Source: DATJHM01 sp963777355
Lineage (GTDB): Bacteria; Chloroflexota; Ktedonobacteria; Ktedonobacterales; Ktedonobacteraceae
Direction of reading: 5' to 3'
Assembly (NCBI GenBank): GCA_963777355.1
Contig: CAVZQK010000001.1
Span: 310,001-374,000, forward strand
Length of the DNA stretch: 64,000 nucleotides
Part shown: positions 28,289-37,200 of the stretch, piece after piece
Layout: each line of letters begins with the position of its first letter
Numbering within the stretch: the first letter of the stretch is position 1
Notes under the pieces: model-generated
The model's database searches: none
Told to the model about the DNA's origin: nothing
Seen by the model: only the letters and a program-made list of their open reading frames with translations
Position numbers and translations under genes: made by a program

Positions 28289-29452
28289 ATGCAACAGAAT
28301 ACACTGCTTTTATGGAGTTTTCCCTACTGTCCTACCGCGCCTTCCTGGCATGTAGATTGGGAGAGTATTGAGCGCCAGTTTCATTGGATACGCGCTATGA
28401 CTGGTGTGAAGCAAGATCCTATCTATCATGCAGAAGGCGATGTATTGATTCATACCAATATGGTTGCCGAGGCGCTGGTAAGCCTGGAGGCATGGAGAGA
28501 CTTATCACCAGAACTGCGCACATGCGTCTTCGCCGCTGCATTATTGCATGATGTTGCCAAGCCTCAATGTACGCGTATTGAAGAGAATGGTCGTATCAGT
28601 TCGCGTGGTCATGCGCTTAAAGGCGAGTCTATGGCGCGGCGTATAGCCTGGAGTGGAGAAGAACTGCCAGGTCCGCTCCCTTTTGAAGCGAGAGAGCAGA
28701 TCGCCCGCTTAGTTCGTTTTCATGGTCTACCGCTCCAGTTTTTGGATAAGCCGCAGCCAGAACGTGCGGTTATTGCAGCCAGTATGAGCGTTCGCCAGGA
28801 CCTTGTGGCGCTGTTGGCAGAAGCCGATGTGCGAGGAAGAAGCTGTGCTGATCAATCTGAACTGCTAGCACAGGTAGCGCTGTTCCGTGACTTCTGTAAA
28901 GAGCAGAGGTGTTATGATCACCCCTATCAATTTGCCTCGCCACATAGCCGCTTTGTCTATTTTCATAGTGAACAGAAGCAGCCCGATTATGCAGCTTACG
29001 ATGATACGACATTTGAAGTCGTGCTCATGTCAGGCTTACCGGGCGTGGGGAAGGATACCTGGATTGCTCAGCATCTTGCTGGCTGGCCCGTTATCGCGCT
29101 CGATGAGATACGCAGACGCTTGCAGATTGCGCCGGAAGAGAATCAGGGAGCAGTTATCCAGGCCGCGAAAGAGCAAGCACGCGTGTACATGCGCCAGCAA
29201 CAATGTTTTGTCTGGAATGCTACTAATGTGACGCGTATGCTGCGCGAGCAACTTACCAGCTTTTTCGTCTCCTATGGGGCGCGTGTGCGTATTGTCTATC
29301 TCGATGCGCCATTGGAAACGATTTTGCGCCAAAATAGGGACCGTACCGCCAGGGTTCCTGAAACTGTGATCAACAAACTCCTGCATAAACTTGATGTGCC
29401 AGATCTCACAGAGGCACATACTGTGTTGCTGTATCCTCAAATCGGGCCATAA
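28289..29452 (+). CDS. HD-Pnk: HD-domain phosphoesterase fused to polynucleotide 5'-kinase
   Basis: This 387-residue two-domain end-healing enzyme has an N-terminal HD domain with H55, H87-D88 (ALLHDVAKP) and H108, which likely removes 2',3'-cyclic phosphate or 2'-phosphate. The C-terminal P-loop kinase has GLPGVGKDT at 249-257 and D272 in ALDEIRR, which would phosphorylate 5'-OH ends. The same fusion is known from Runella slithyformis HD-Pnk, a characterised end-healing enzyme. The ATG at 28289 is preferred because GGGGAG lies just before it. The ligase gene ends 17 bases upstream, so the two are cotranscribed and together could heal and seal cleaved RNA. Confidence 0.9.
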   Translation: MQQNTLLLWSFPYCPTAPSWHVDWESIERQFHWIRAMTGVKQDPIYHAEGDVLIHTNMVAEALVSLEAWRDLSPELRTCVFAAALLHDVAKPQCTRIEENGRISSRGHALKGESMARRIAWSGEELPGPLPFEAREQIARLVRFHGLPLQFLDKPQPERAVIAASMSVRQDLVALLAEADVRGRSCADQSELLAQVALFRDFCKEQRCYDHPYQFASPHSRFVYFHSEQKQPDYAAYDDTTFEVVLMSGLPGVGKDTWIAQHLAGWPVIALDEIRRRLQIAPEENQGAVIQAAKEQARVYMRQQQCFVWNATNVTRMLREQLTSFFVSYGARVRIVYLDAPLETILRQNRDRTARVPETVINKLLHKLDVPDLTEAHTVLLYPQIGP

Positions 29453-29468
29453 GAATCGCAGCCTTCTC

Positions 29469-30302
29469 CTATTTAATAATAATGACAATCGGGAGTAGCG
29501 TGAATGAGTCGATACTGATCTGCTGGCTTGCTCCATTTACATATAATGCCGTGGAAGCTCCTCCATCCAGATTGAGTGCGGTCTTGAGAGAGAGATCAGA
29601 GCTGGCAAGCTGGTCGGCCAACTCATCAAGGGTAAAAGACTGATCGGGGCTGGCAATCAGAAGCATTCTTCCCTGGTTATCAATGGCGACGACGCTGCGA
29701 CGCTGCGAAACCGAATTGGCCTGGAATTGTGTGCGTTGACCGTCAATCATCAGCATCGGCGAGGACTGCGTGGCCTGCTGGAGCTGCTCTGAGTTGGGAT
29801 CATAGGGTTGCTGTTTGAGCGAGCGCAGACTGACGTTGCCATGTGTATCGACTGCAAGCATACCGCCAAAGTCTGCATAAGAGGTGCCGACTGTCTGCCC
29901 GTCTGAGATTAAAAGACCGGTGGGCTGGTTATTTTTGTCGAAGTAGCCACCGTTCATCATTGCTATGGCCCCCGTCTGCTTCATCCAGACGCTGAGTGCT
30001 TGCGGTTTATCAGAAGCATAGCCGATACTAAGGTGCACTTTCTTGAGGTCCAGCCGCGTGATTGCTACCGTATCTTCGTCCTCGCCCGGACTTTTCCAAT
30101 GCTCAAAACGAATCTCAATGCCAGGGGCCGCCTGTTTCCAGGTATTTAGTTCCTGTGAGCCACCCTGATTCTGTGACGATGTGGCATTGCCTGGCCGGGT
30201 AACTTGAATAGAGGCACCGGGAGCAGCAATACTACATCCTAATAGGGAGCCAATCAGGAGACAGAGGGCGAGACAAGCCATGCGAAAACTCTTTACTGGC
30301 AT
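29469..30302 (-). CDS. Phosphodiester glycosidase (NAGPA-family) lipoprotein
   Basis: This 277-residue exported lipoprotein has a signal ending LLGC with Cys23 as lipid site. The domain shows the family phrases AMMNGGYFD and LNLDGGASTALYV, as in phosphodiester alpha-N-acetylglucosaminidase and bacterial exopolysaccharide-processing homologues. It likely cleaves sugar-phosphodiester bonds in envelope or extracellular polymers. The gene converges on the HD-Pnk gene with only 16 bases between stops, so they share a transcription end zone. The substrate is unknown. Confidence 0.83.
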   Translation of the reverse strand: MPVKSFRMACLALCLLIGSLLGCSIAAPGASIQVTRPGNATSSQNQGGSQELNTWKQAAPGIEIRFEHWKSPGEDEDTVAITRLDLKKVHLSIGYASDKPQALSVWMKQTGAIAMMNGGYFDKNNQPTGLLISDGQTVGTSYADFGGMLAVDTHGNVSLRSLKQQPYDPNSEQLQQATQSSPMLMIDGQRTQFQANSVSQRRSVVAIDNQGRMLLIASPDQSFTLDELADQLASSDLSLKTALNLDGGASTALYVNGASQQISIDSFTLLPIVIIIK

Positions 30303-30406
30303 GCAATAATCTTTCTGTTAGGACTTTTTTTATCCATCTTTGAGGGCATAGCAAAACCTTTTGCAGTATAACAAACACGGATACTCGCTTCAAGCCTACT
30401 GATCTG

Positions 30407-30470
30407 TAAGAACGTGTCTGGAATCAGTCTTCTCTTGTGAACGATTAAGATTCTTTGAGACACGTTCTTA
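30407..30470. mobile_element. Short terminal-inverted-repeat element, copy 1
   Basis: This is a 64-bp segment bounded by perfect 13-bp inverted ends, TAAGAACGTGTCT and AGACACGTTCTTA. A similar 62-bp segment lies at 37049-37110. The size, TA at both outer ends and intergenic position suggest a MITE-like element. A simple hairpin terminator is the alternative. Confidence 0.5.
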
Positions 30471-30514
30471 AATTTATATGTTGAAATGGAGCAAGGGTGC
30501 TGGTTGAAAAAATA

Positions 30515-32296
30515 TTATCCCGCCTTACATTGTTGTGTCGTCAGGTCGCATTGAATATTTCCATGCACAAATTTTTGCGTTAAGAGGGAACTACTGGCGG
30601 CTTTCACTGGTCCTTCTGGATAGCCAAACTTTTTCAGACCCTCATTTTTATCAAAGTAGGTGAGTAACAGGCCAGAAATGCTGTATCCGGAAGCGATATA
30701 GTAGCGTCCCTGGTTGCCAATCGGAATCGCATTTGTGGGTTGGTCCTTGACAAAGTAGTTCCAATCAGCGGCGTAGGGGATTGGCTGATTGTTGAGATAG
30801 GTAGTGCGGGGCGAAACCCAGGTATAGGAGTTAAAGCCCCAGTTCATAAGATCTCGCATATCGGTCCACCAATCTGCGGTATTCATGGTAACCCCGATCA
30901 GATGGTGATTGTTGCGTACAACCGAGATGACCTGGATAAAGTCGTTCACACCGTCATAGCCGGGTTTGCCTGCATCAACACCTGGATACCACCAGAGAAA
31001 TTGATTGCCATTGATGAGATCATGGGTCGCATGCTCGCCTGTCTGCGGAATAATATATTCTCTGGTGCCGCTGATCTGATGGATGGCAGGTATGCCCAGC
31101 GTGAATTTTCCGATGATCGCCAGATCATGGGCGCTGGAGTAATGGTTGTTCATGAGCAGACCGTGTGGATTCATGTAATGGGTATCATGCATACCAAGCT
31201 GGGCTGCGCGGGCATTCATCCTGGCAACAAAGGTTGGCAGGTTACCTGAGAGCCCATCGGCAATAACAATGGCGGCATCATTTCCCGATACCAGGAATAG
31301 TCCATAGAGCAGATCGCGTAATGTATAGGTTTCGCCTTTTTTGACTCCCATCACGGAGCTGTCCGCTGAAAGCTGCTGGTTGAGATCGTTTGCGATGGCA
31401 GGGGTGATCGTAATTTTCTGATTGAGATTGCCCATCTCACTTGCCAGGGCGGCGGTCATGAGCTTGGTTGTGCTGAGCATGGGCAGATGCATAAATGCGT
31501 TGTGCGCGTAGAGCACCTGGCCCGTGTCTGCATCTAAAAGATAGGCTGAAGTGGCGTAGACCGGTGGCGCTGGATGGTCGCTATTGGGTGGCACAATGAC
31601 GAGATCATGGCTGGTATCCAGCGCTTTTTGACCTGTTTCTATGGGCACGCTGCCAATATGTGTGCCGCCATTGGTGATGATACTGCTGCTTGTGCGCGGT
31701 TGTACTAAGATATTGTGGGCGATGAGCGGCAATAAGATCAGCAGCAGGACGATTCCGCTCCCAATTAGCACAAGGGAGAGAGGGCGACGATGTTTTTGTT
31801 GTGGATAGCGTATCGGTGGCCTGCTTTGTGCCCCTTTAGGGCGGGTGCGCTGCTGTGAGATGGGCGGTTCGTAGACCGCTTTGCGCTTTCTCTGAGCCAC
31901 CATAATTCGATTGGTTGTTGGCTCCTCTTCTTCCTCTATCATTCTGCGGCGTTCTGGCGGTGTTAAACGCGGAGCCGCACGCCCCACCGGCCTCGGTCTT
32001 TCAACACGGGGCATCCGGGTAGACGTTTCTGAAAGCTTTTCTTTGGCTGTCTGGCTAGAAGAATAGTGATGAAGCGGTTTTTCTATGCGGGCCAATTTTG
32101 CCGAGGTGGAGGGAGAGATAGTAGCAGGATCGAGGTGAAGCGAGGCCCTGCGGATTTTAGGATGCTGGGGCTCCTCTTCGCCATAATATTGCAGATCAGA
32201 TTGTTGCTCTGGAGCCGCTCTCTTGCGCCGCTGAGGCTTCTCCTGATCGACCTGGTGCTCTACTTCTTCCCCGTCATCTTGCGGCGTTCTATACAT
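30515..32296 (-). CDS. Membrane-anchored D-alanyl-D-alanine carboxypeptidase (S11 family)
   Basis: This 593-residue penicillin-binding-type enzyme trims the terminal D-Ala of peptidoglycan side chains. The catalytic Ser275 and Lys278 lie in STTK, the second motif is SGN in LVSGNDAA, and the third is a KPG variant of KTG (DAGKPGYDG). Unusually, a long charged Glu/Arg/Pro-rich region of about 170 residues precedes the single membrane helix (about 173-195), placing a large disordered segment in the cytoplasm. That region could be a phosphorylation or docking tail, which is inference only. A short C-terminal domain follows the peptidase. Confidence 0.87.
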   Translation of the reverse strand: MYRTPQDDGEEVEHQVDQEKPQRRKRAAPEQQSDLQYYGEEEPQHPKIRRASLHLDPATISPSTSAKLARIEKPLHHYSSSQTAKEKLSETSTRMPRVERPRPVGRAAPRLTPPERRRMIEEEEEPTTNRIMVAQRKRKAVYEPPISQQRTRPKGAQSRPPIRYPQQKHRRPLSLVLIGSGIVLLLILLPLIAHNILVQPRTSSSIITNGGTHIGSVPIETGQKALDTSHDLVIVPPNSDHPAPPVYATSAYLLDADTGQVLYAHNAFMHLPMLSTTKLMTAALASEMGNLNQKITITPAIANDLNQQLSADSSVMGVKKGETYTLRDLLYGLFLVSGNDAAIVIADGLSGNLPTFVARMNARAAQLGMHDTHYMNPHGLLMNNHYSSAHDLAIIGKFTLGIPAIHQISGTREYIIPQTGEHATHDLINGNQFLWWYPGVDAGKPGYDGVNDFIQVISVVRNNHHLIGVTMNTADWWTDMRDLMNWGFNSYTWVSPRTTYLNNQPIPYAADWNYFVKDQPTNAIPIGNQGRYYIASGYSISGLLLTYFDKNEGLKKFGYPEGPVKAASSSLLTQKFVHGNIQCDLTTQQCKAG

Positions 32297-32637
32297 GCCT
32301 ATCCTCTTCGCTCTTTATCGGTGCATGTGCATAAGTCATTTTAGGCAATCCATGCATTTACACATATTTCTTTATAGATAATAATTACTTCCTATCTTAC
32401 TTAGCATGTGCGCCATTGTCAACTCTGTGAGAGCGAATTAAGCCTGGCTACCCGGATGTCTTATACATGCTTTCGCTCTTTAAAGATTACGGTTTTGCTG
32501 TTCCGCTGCTTTACTCGACGCTTTCCAGCTTTTTATGCTGGCATACTGTAGAAGGTTTTGTGAGGACCGATCCTGAAGGTAGTCGGTCCTTTGCGCTTCA
32601 CTCTCATGCTTCTTTTCGCAGAGAAAATTTGCCTCGC
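32297..32637. other. Intergenic region between PLD and carboxypeptidase genes
   Basis: Both flanking genes are on the minus strand. The region holds a hairpin (AGGACCGA at 32563-32570 and TCGGTCCT at 32583-32590) near the phospholipase D gene end, probably its transcription end. The promoter of the carboxypeptidase gene should lie in the lower half. A plus-strand open frame here has no support. Confidence 0.5.
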
Positions 32638-34332
32638 TTAAATGTCACTTGGTTCTTCGATCCAGCCGTGCTCTTCGCGGAAGTTCAGTCCCTGATCTTG
32701 CGCCTCCGGGGCGGTCAGGTAGGGGAGGAGATGCCCGATTATTGGCTGATTTGCTTTGTAGCGTTGCAGATTCTCCCACGCACGTTCATGCATCATATGG
32801 AGCGCTGCAAAGGGATCATTGAGGAGACCATCCAGGTAGTGATGAACGTTCAATGCCCGTTGCTCTTCCTCGCGTGGCAGCTTTTTCCCCATATAGAGGC
32901 GGGTTAGATGCAATATATCGTCCGGGTGTACCAGGCCTAGATGCTCTCCCTGTAGCATATACCGCATACCTTGTGCGAGCCGAGGATCAAGTACTGCGAC
33001 GTTCATTTCGGTATCGTCCCGCATCCCCCGGTTATTGAGATTACCTGAACCAACTGTAGTCCAGACGTCATCGACAATTCCTACTTTCGCGTGCACATAA
33101 ATCGGCCTGAAGCGTTCTGTGTTGCCCTGCCTGGTCGAGGTTGCCAGACAAAATGCCTGAATACGCCCCTCTTCGTCTGCTTGAGGTGCTTCTTCGCGCA
33201 GACGTTGGATGCCTGCATCGCTAAATGCTCTCCCCACATTTGGATGATCCGGGAGGATGATTGAGAGCGAAGCCCCTCTATTCAAGGCTTCACCCAGCAG
33301 ACGGATATTCTGTTCCATTTCAGGATTATCACTACCAACGAAGGGGATGTCGATGCCGATGAATGTGTGCAGCCACAAGTACTGATTTTCCAGGTAGACA
33401 AAACGCTGGATATTGCTGAAGGCTCTGGCGTAGAATTGGGCAATCCCGCGCACTATCTCTGGCTCGAAGTGATAGGTATGTTCCGGAATCGTGCGGGCGA
33501 TCTGGACGATGCTCTGCGTCTCTACTGGCGCTGCAAACGGGTGCTCCGGAATCAGGAGCTCTTTCTTCCAGCGATGGCGCTGCACCAGATCATTCCAGCG
33601 CTGACGAAAGTTGTACTCAACATCGCCTGCCGCCGGCCCTTCAATAATAGAATGGGCGTCGTGCCAGGGATAGGGAGTATCTTTGCCGTCTTCGGTGCGG
33701 CGCAAGGGCGTCGTGAAGAGGTGGGCAGGGGTATCCCAGCGGTCAAACTGACCTTTGTACTCGATGAAAAGATCGACTCCTCCCACAAAAGCATATCCCC
33801 CGTCGACGATGCTGATTTTCTGGTGTAGAGACTCTACGGGATGATGGAGGATACCTAGTGCACTGTCATCCAATAGGCAGGTAACGCCAACGGCCCCTAA
33901 CTCTTTTTGTGATTGCGCAGGAGAATAGTGTGACAGCAAATTGGTCGACTCCCAGAGCAGGGATTTGACTTCGACTCCTTTTCTGACTGCATATCCCAGG
34001 ACCGCTTGCACAGAGAGATCATTCGTCATCCAGAACTGGAGATCTGCATCGCTAAAGCCCTCTGCCCGCAGTTCTGCCACCAGCGCCGCGCGTTCCGGAC
34101 TGCCCTCTGCCCCGGCCAGATGATCATCGCCACGTACCATCTCCATCCCAGGTGTCAGGCCCCAGTTTGCCAGGTAAATATAACTGCGTGCGGTGATGAA
34201 GCGGCGGCACATCATAAGCATTGCGTTGCGTCCATCCACCAGAAAGTTCACCCGCGAATCTCGTCGTACCGGCGTATCGCCGGTTGCCCACCAGTCTTGC
34301 TGGCTTCTTTCCTCTATTGGGTTGTTGTGCAT
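32638..34332 (-). CDS. Phospholipase D-family protein (cardiolipin synthase-like)
   Basis: This 564-residue protein has two HKD motifs, the signature of the PLD superfamily: LHQKISIVDGGYAFVGGVDL in the first half and YVHAKVGIVDDVWTTVGSGN in the second. The enzyme would hydrolyse or transfer phosphatidyl groups. The symmetric layout fits both bacterial PLDs and cardiolipin synthases, but no N-terminal membrane helices are seen, which argues for a soluble PLD. It contains extra sequence between the motifs that resembles plant/fungal-type PLDs. The substrate is not resolved. The gene stands alone. Confidence 0.85.
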   Translation of the reverse strand: MHNNPIEERSQQDWWATGDTPVRRDSRVNFLVDGRNAMLMMCRRFITARSYIYLANWGLTPGMEMVRGDDHLAGAEGSPERAALVAELRAEGFSDADLQFWMTNDLSVQAVLGYAVRKGVEVKSLLWESTNLLSHYSPAQSQKELGAVGVTCLLDDSALGILHHPVESLHQKISIVDGGYAFVGGVDLFIEYKGQFDRWDTPAHLFTTPLRRTEDGKDTPYPWHDAHSIIEGPAAGDVEYNFRQRWNDLVQRHRWKKELLIPEHPFAAPVETQSIVQIARTIPEHTYHFEPEIVRGIAQFYARAFSNIQRFVYLENQYLWLHTFIGIDIPFVGSDNPEMEQNIRLLGEALNRGASLSIILPDHPNVGRAFSDAGIQRLREEAPQADEEGRIQAFCLATSTRQGNTERFRPIYVHAKVGIVDDVWTTVGSGNLNNRGMRDDTEMNVAVLDPRLAQGMRYMLQGEHLGLVHPDDILHLTRLYMGKKLPREEEQRALNVHHYLDGLLNDPFAALHMMHERAWENLQRYKANQPIIGHLLPYLTAPEAQDQGLNFREEHGWIEEPSDI

Positions 34333-34558
34333 CTCAATCCTCCCTGTTATGTTTAGTCAACCTGAGATCACTTACCTCTCTACTTGGAATACTTGTCTTA
34401 TTGCATAAATGGAGACAATCTTTAGTTGTATATATTTTCTGATTTGGGAGGTAGCTTGTCATGAATATGATACAATCCCTGGTGAATGGAGGACGATAGG
34501 GCGGCTGTCAGATGGTTCTGCTTATTTCTGTCTATACATGAGAAGAAAGAGGAAAGCT

Positions 34559-35966
34559 ATGGAACTGCCGACGATAAATCCCTTCCTTGCTGGCAACTGG
34601 ACCCCTGTACGTGAAGAACAGACGATTGCGTCTCTCAAGGTTATTGGCGAACTCCCCCCTGAACTGGCCGGAACCTTTCTGCGTATTGGCCCTAATCCTC
34701 AATTCAGGCCTCTCGGTCAGTATCATCTTTTTGATGGAGATGGGATGGTCCATTCGGTACAGATCAGTGATGGACAGGCACACTATTGTAATCGCTATGT
34801 GCGTACTGATAAGTTTCTGGCAGAGCAGCAAGCTGGTCGCGCCTTGATCGGCGGACTGATGGAGATTGGTAAGATTCCTAATCCAGAGGGGATTCCTTTG
34901 AATGTGGCGAATACTTCGCTCGTCTGGCATAATCAGCGCTTGCTGGCTCTCTGGGAGGTTGGCTCCCCTCATGAGCTTTCTTTGCCCTCTCTGGAGACTC
35001 TGGGACCCTATACCTTTCAGGATCAACTCAAGACAGCTTTTACTGCGCATCCCAAAGTTGATCAGCGTACTGGGGAGATGATGTTTTTTGCCTATACTAT
35101 GGCTACTCCTCCTTATCTCTACTATGGAACAGTCTCCGCCGATGATTTTAGTCCTCAAAACTGTGCCTATCGAACTTCCGCTGGGCGTAATGATGCATGA
35201 TTTTGCCATTACCGCTAACTATACGATCTTTCTGGATCTGCCTCTGACTTTTCGCCTTGAGCGCTTGCTGGCGGGTGAGCCGCTATTTCAATTTGAGCCA
35301 GAACTGCCTGCGCGTTTCGGCATCCTGCCACGATATGGCGATAATAGTACTGTTCGCTGGTTCGAGCTCCCTTCCTGCTGGATCTGGCATACAGTCAATG
35401 CCTATGAAGATGGGGACGAGATTGTCTTGCTCGCCTGTAAAGCACCTTCGACCAATCTGCTGACTCTTCCCCTGGGACCAGAAGGCGGATCAGCGCCTGC
35501 TAGCTCTGCTGATGTTGCTCATATGCATCGCTGGCGCTTTCATCTTGCCAATGGCAGTGTACAGGAAGAGGCTCTTGATGATCAATCTTGCGAATTTCCA
35601 CGCGTCAATGATCGATTGATCGGGCAGCCGACGCGCTACGGGTATGCCGCGCTTCAGCCAGAATCGTCTCTGGAAAGTATCGGCGCTTTTGAAGGGCTGG
35701 TGAAATACGACTTTCGCACTGGCCGCTCACAACAGCACACACTCAAACCTCACCAGTATTGCGGCGAGGGCGTCTTTGCTCCTCGTCCTAATGGGAAATC
35801 TGAGGATGATGGCTGGCTTTTAACGTTGGCACACGACTATAACGAGAATCGTTCCGAGCTGCTTCTATTCGATGCTCGCCATCTTAATGCCGCCCCGCTT
35901 GCACGTGTCCTGCTCCCTAAACGTGTGCCCTTTGGCTTCCACGGACTCTGGGTTCCAGACCTTTAA
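34559..35966 (+). pseudogene. Carotenoid cleavage oxygenase, frameshifted
   Basis: If repaired, this is a roughly 468-residue iron-dependent carotenoid or stilbene oxygenase. The conserved His ligands fall in TAHPKV, MMHDFAITANY, IWHTVNAYEDGD and the C-terminal FHGLW, and NPQFRP and FDGDGMVH are family phrases. At 35146-35149 a run of four T puts the second half in another frame. With three T the sequence reads SADDLVLKTVPIELPLG and homology is continuous. The ATG at 34559 follows AGAGGAAAG. A sequence error is likely, since both halves are well conserved. The product would make apocarotenoids or aldehydes. Confidence 0.87.
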
Positions 35967-36138
35967 CAGAGAAGTATCGAGCCAAACAATTCAGCGTCCG
36001 CTCTCTTTCTGAATAGAAGATAGCTCTGCTGCTCTCCGCGTAGATGGTATGAGTGTAATGCCTACCATCTACCCAGGAACTCATGAGTCAAGCTATACTC
36101 GTTCTGCTCGCTTACTGGCAACATGAAATTTCTGAAGC

Positions 36139-36182
36139 TACCTTCTCCCCAATCCACCTCTTTGTGCATTGGGGAGAAGGTA
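36139..36182. terminator. 15-bp hairpin between convergent genes
   Basis: Perfect arms at 36139-36153 and 36168-36182 (TACCTTCTCCCCAAT and its complement) enclose 14 bases. It lies between the carotenoid oxygenase and the cytidylate-kinase-like genes, which converge, so it probably serves both transcripts. Confidence 0.65.
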
Positions 36183-36233
36183 TTGGGACATTTCTGCCCC
36201 ATATGCTATTATACGTATAGAAATATGCATATT

Positions 36234-37019
36234 TCAAGTGGAGGCGTGTTCTTCTCCATTTACTTTAATTACATAGATAGCCTGACATATAAGCTCAGCC
36301 GCTAGCTTATGAGAGAAAAGACCCGTATTGATGAGGAGATGATAGAGCCCTGGTTGGTGCCCATCGCTGCCATAGTAGCGCCGGAGGTAGCTGTCCTGCT
36401 CATAGTCGCGTTTTTCTATCATCTGCTTTGCACTCTCATAATCGAGCTGGTAAAGTCGCATAACGTTTTCTATGCGATGGGGGAGAGGACAGTAAATGGA
36501 GATGTGCAGGGTATGAGGGGCGTTATGAAGCAAAAATTGTGAGCCGCGACCCACAATAACGGCATCCCCTTTGCTGGCACTCTCCAGGATGACTTTCTGG
36601 GTAAAGTGGAGATATGCCGACTCCTGCGTACTTCCCGCAATGCTGATATTCCTGAATAGCGTTGTATAATTGGCTGAAAAAGGGTTGCTCGAACGAATAG
36701 CCTGTAAAACATGATCGATCATATCAGATGATTGTTCATCCTGCTGCTCTACATGCTGCTCATCAACCCCCAGCTGCCCGGATACTTCGTTGATGATCTG
36801 ATAATCAATATATTGCAGGCTGCTCGTCTCTGCAACCAGGCGGCCAATCTCTGCCCCGCCGCTGCCAAATTGACGCGATATGGTCACAACGACTGAGCCC
36901 TCAGGCGGATTGCCGCTGGGAAGTGGCTCTGTTGCCCAGAATGTCTCTGGTAATAGGGTGGTCTCTTTCTGTAATCCGGCTGGTTTTGGCTGCGCTCTTC
37001 CGCGAAACAGATGTTCCAT
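36234..37019 (-). CDS. Cytidylate kinase-like family protein
   Basis: This is a 261-residue P-loop protein of the cytidylate kinase-like group. The nucleotide-binding start is VVVTISRQFGSGGAEIGRLVAE (about residues 43-64), resembling Cmk but with FGSGG in place of the classical loop. DAVIVGRGSQFLL and the Arg-rich IEKRDYEQDSYLRRYYG lid region also match. Members are widespread, often of unknown substrate, and distinct from the essential Cmk. A 40-residue N-terminal extension precedes the kinase. It appears intact and monocistronic. Confidence 0.8.
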   Translation of the reverse strand: MEHLFRGRAQPKPAGLQKETTLLPETFWATEPLPSGNPPEGSVVVTISRQFGSGGAEIGRLVAETSSLQYIDYQIINEVSGQLGVDEQHVEQQDEQSSDMIDHVLQAIRSSNPFSANYTTLFRNISIAGSTQESAYLHFTQKVILESASKGDAVIVGRGSQFLLHNAPHTLHISIYCPLPHRIENVMRLYQLDYESAKQMIEKRDYEQDSYLRRYYGSDGHQPGLYHLLINTGLFSHKLAAELICQAIYVIKVNGEEHAST

Positions 37020-37048
37020 GATGAAGGTCCTTGCTGTCCTATCTATCC

Positions 37049-37110
37049 TAAAACGTGCTTGAGGTAAATACAGTTTTTGCTTAGAATGAACTGGTTTTAG
37101 ACACGTTCTA
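37049..37110. mobile_element. Short terminal-inverted-repeat element, copy 2
   Basis: The end AGACACGTTCTA (37099-37110) matches the copy at 30407-30470, and the other end TAAAACGTGCTT (37049-37060) is a slightly diverged inverted match. The total length is 62 bp, close to copy 1. The adjoining GAACTGGTTTT resembles GACTGATTCC in copy 1. Confidence 0.45.
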
Positions 37111-37200
37111 TCTGTTGCTGGTTGTTTTTGCTGCTATCGTACAACCTGGCTTATGAAGTTGCAAGCAATCGGACTCCTTGTTCTGGCGCTGGCTCATATA

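Noticed and set aside
35146..35149. Programmed frameshifting in the carotenoid oxygenase
   Set aside because: There is no slippery heptamer or downstream structure typical of programmed shifts, and similar one-base breaks occur in many unrelated genes here.
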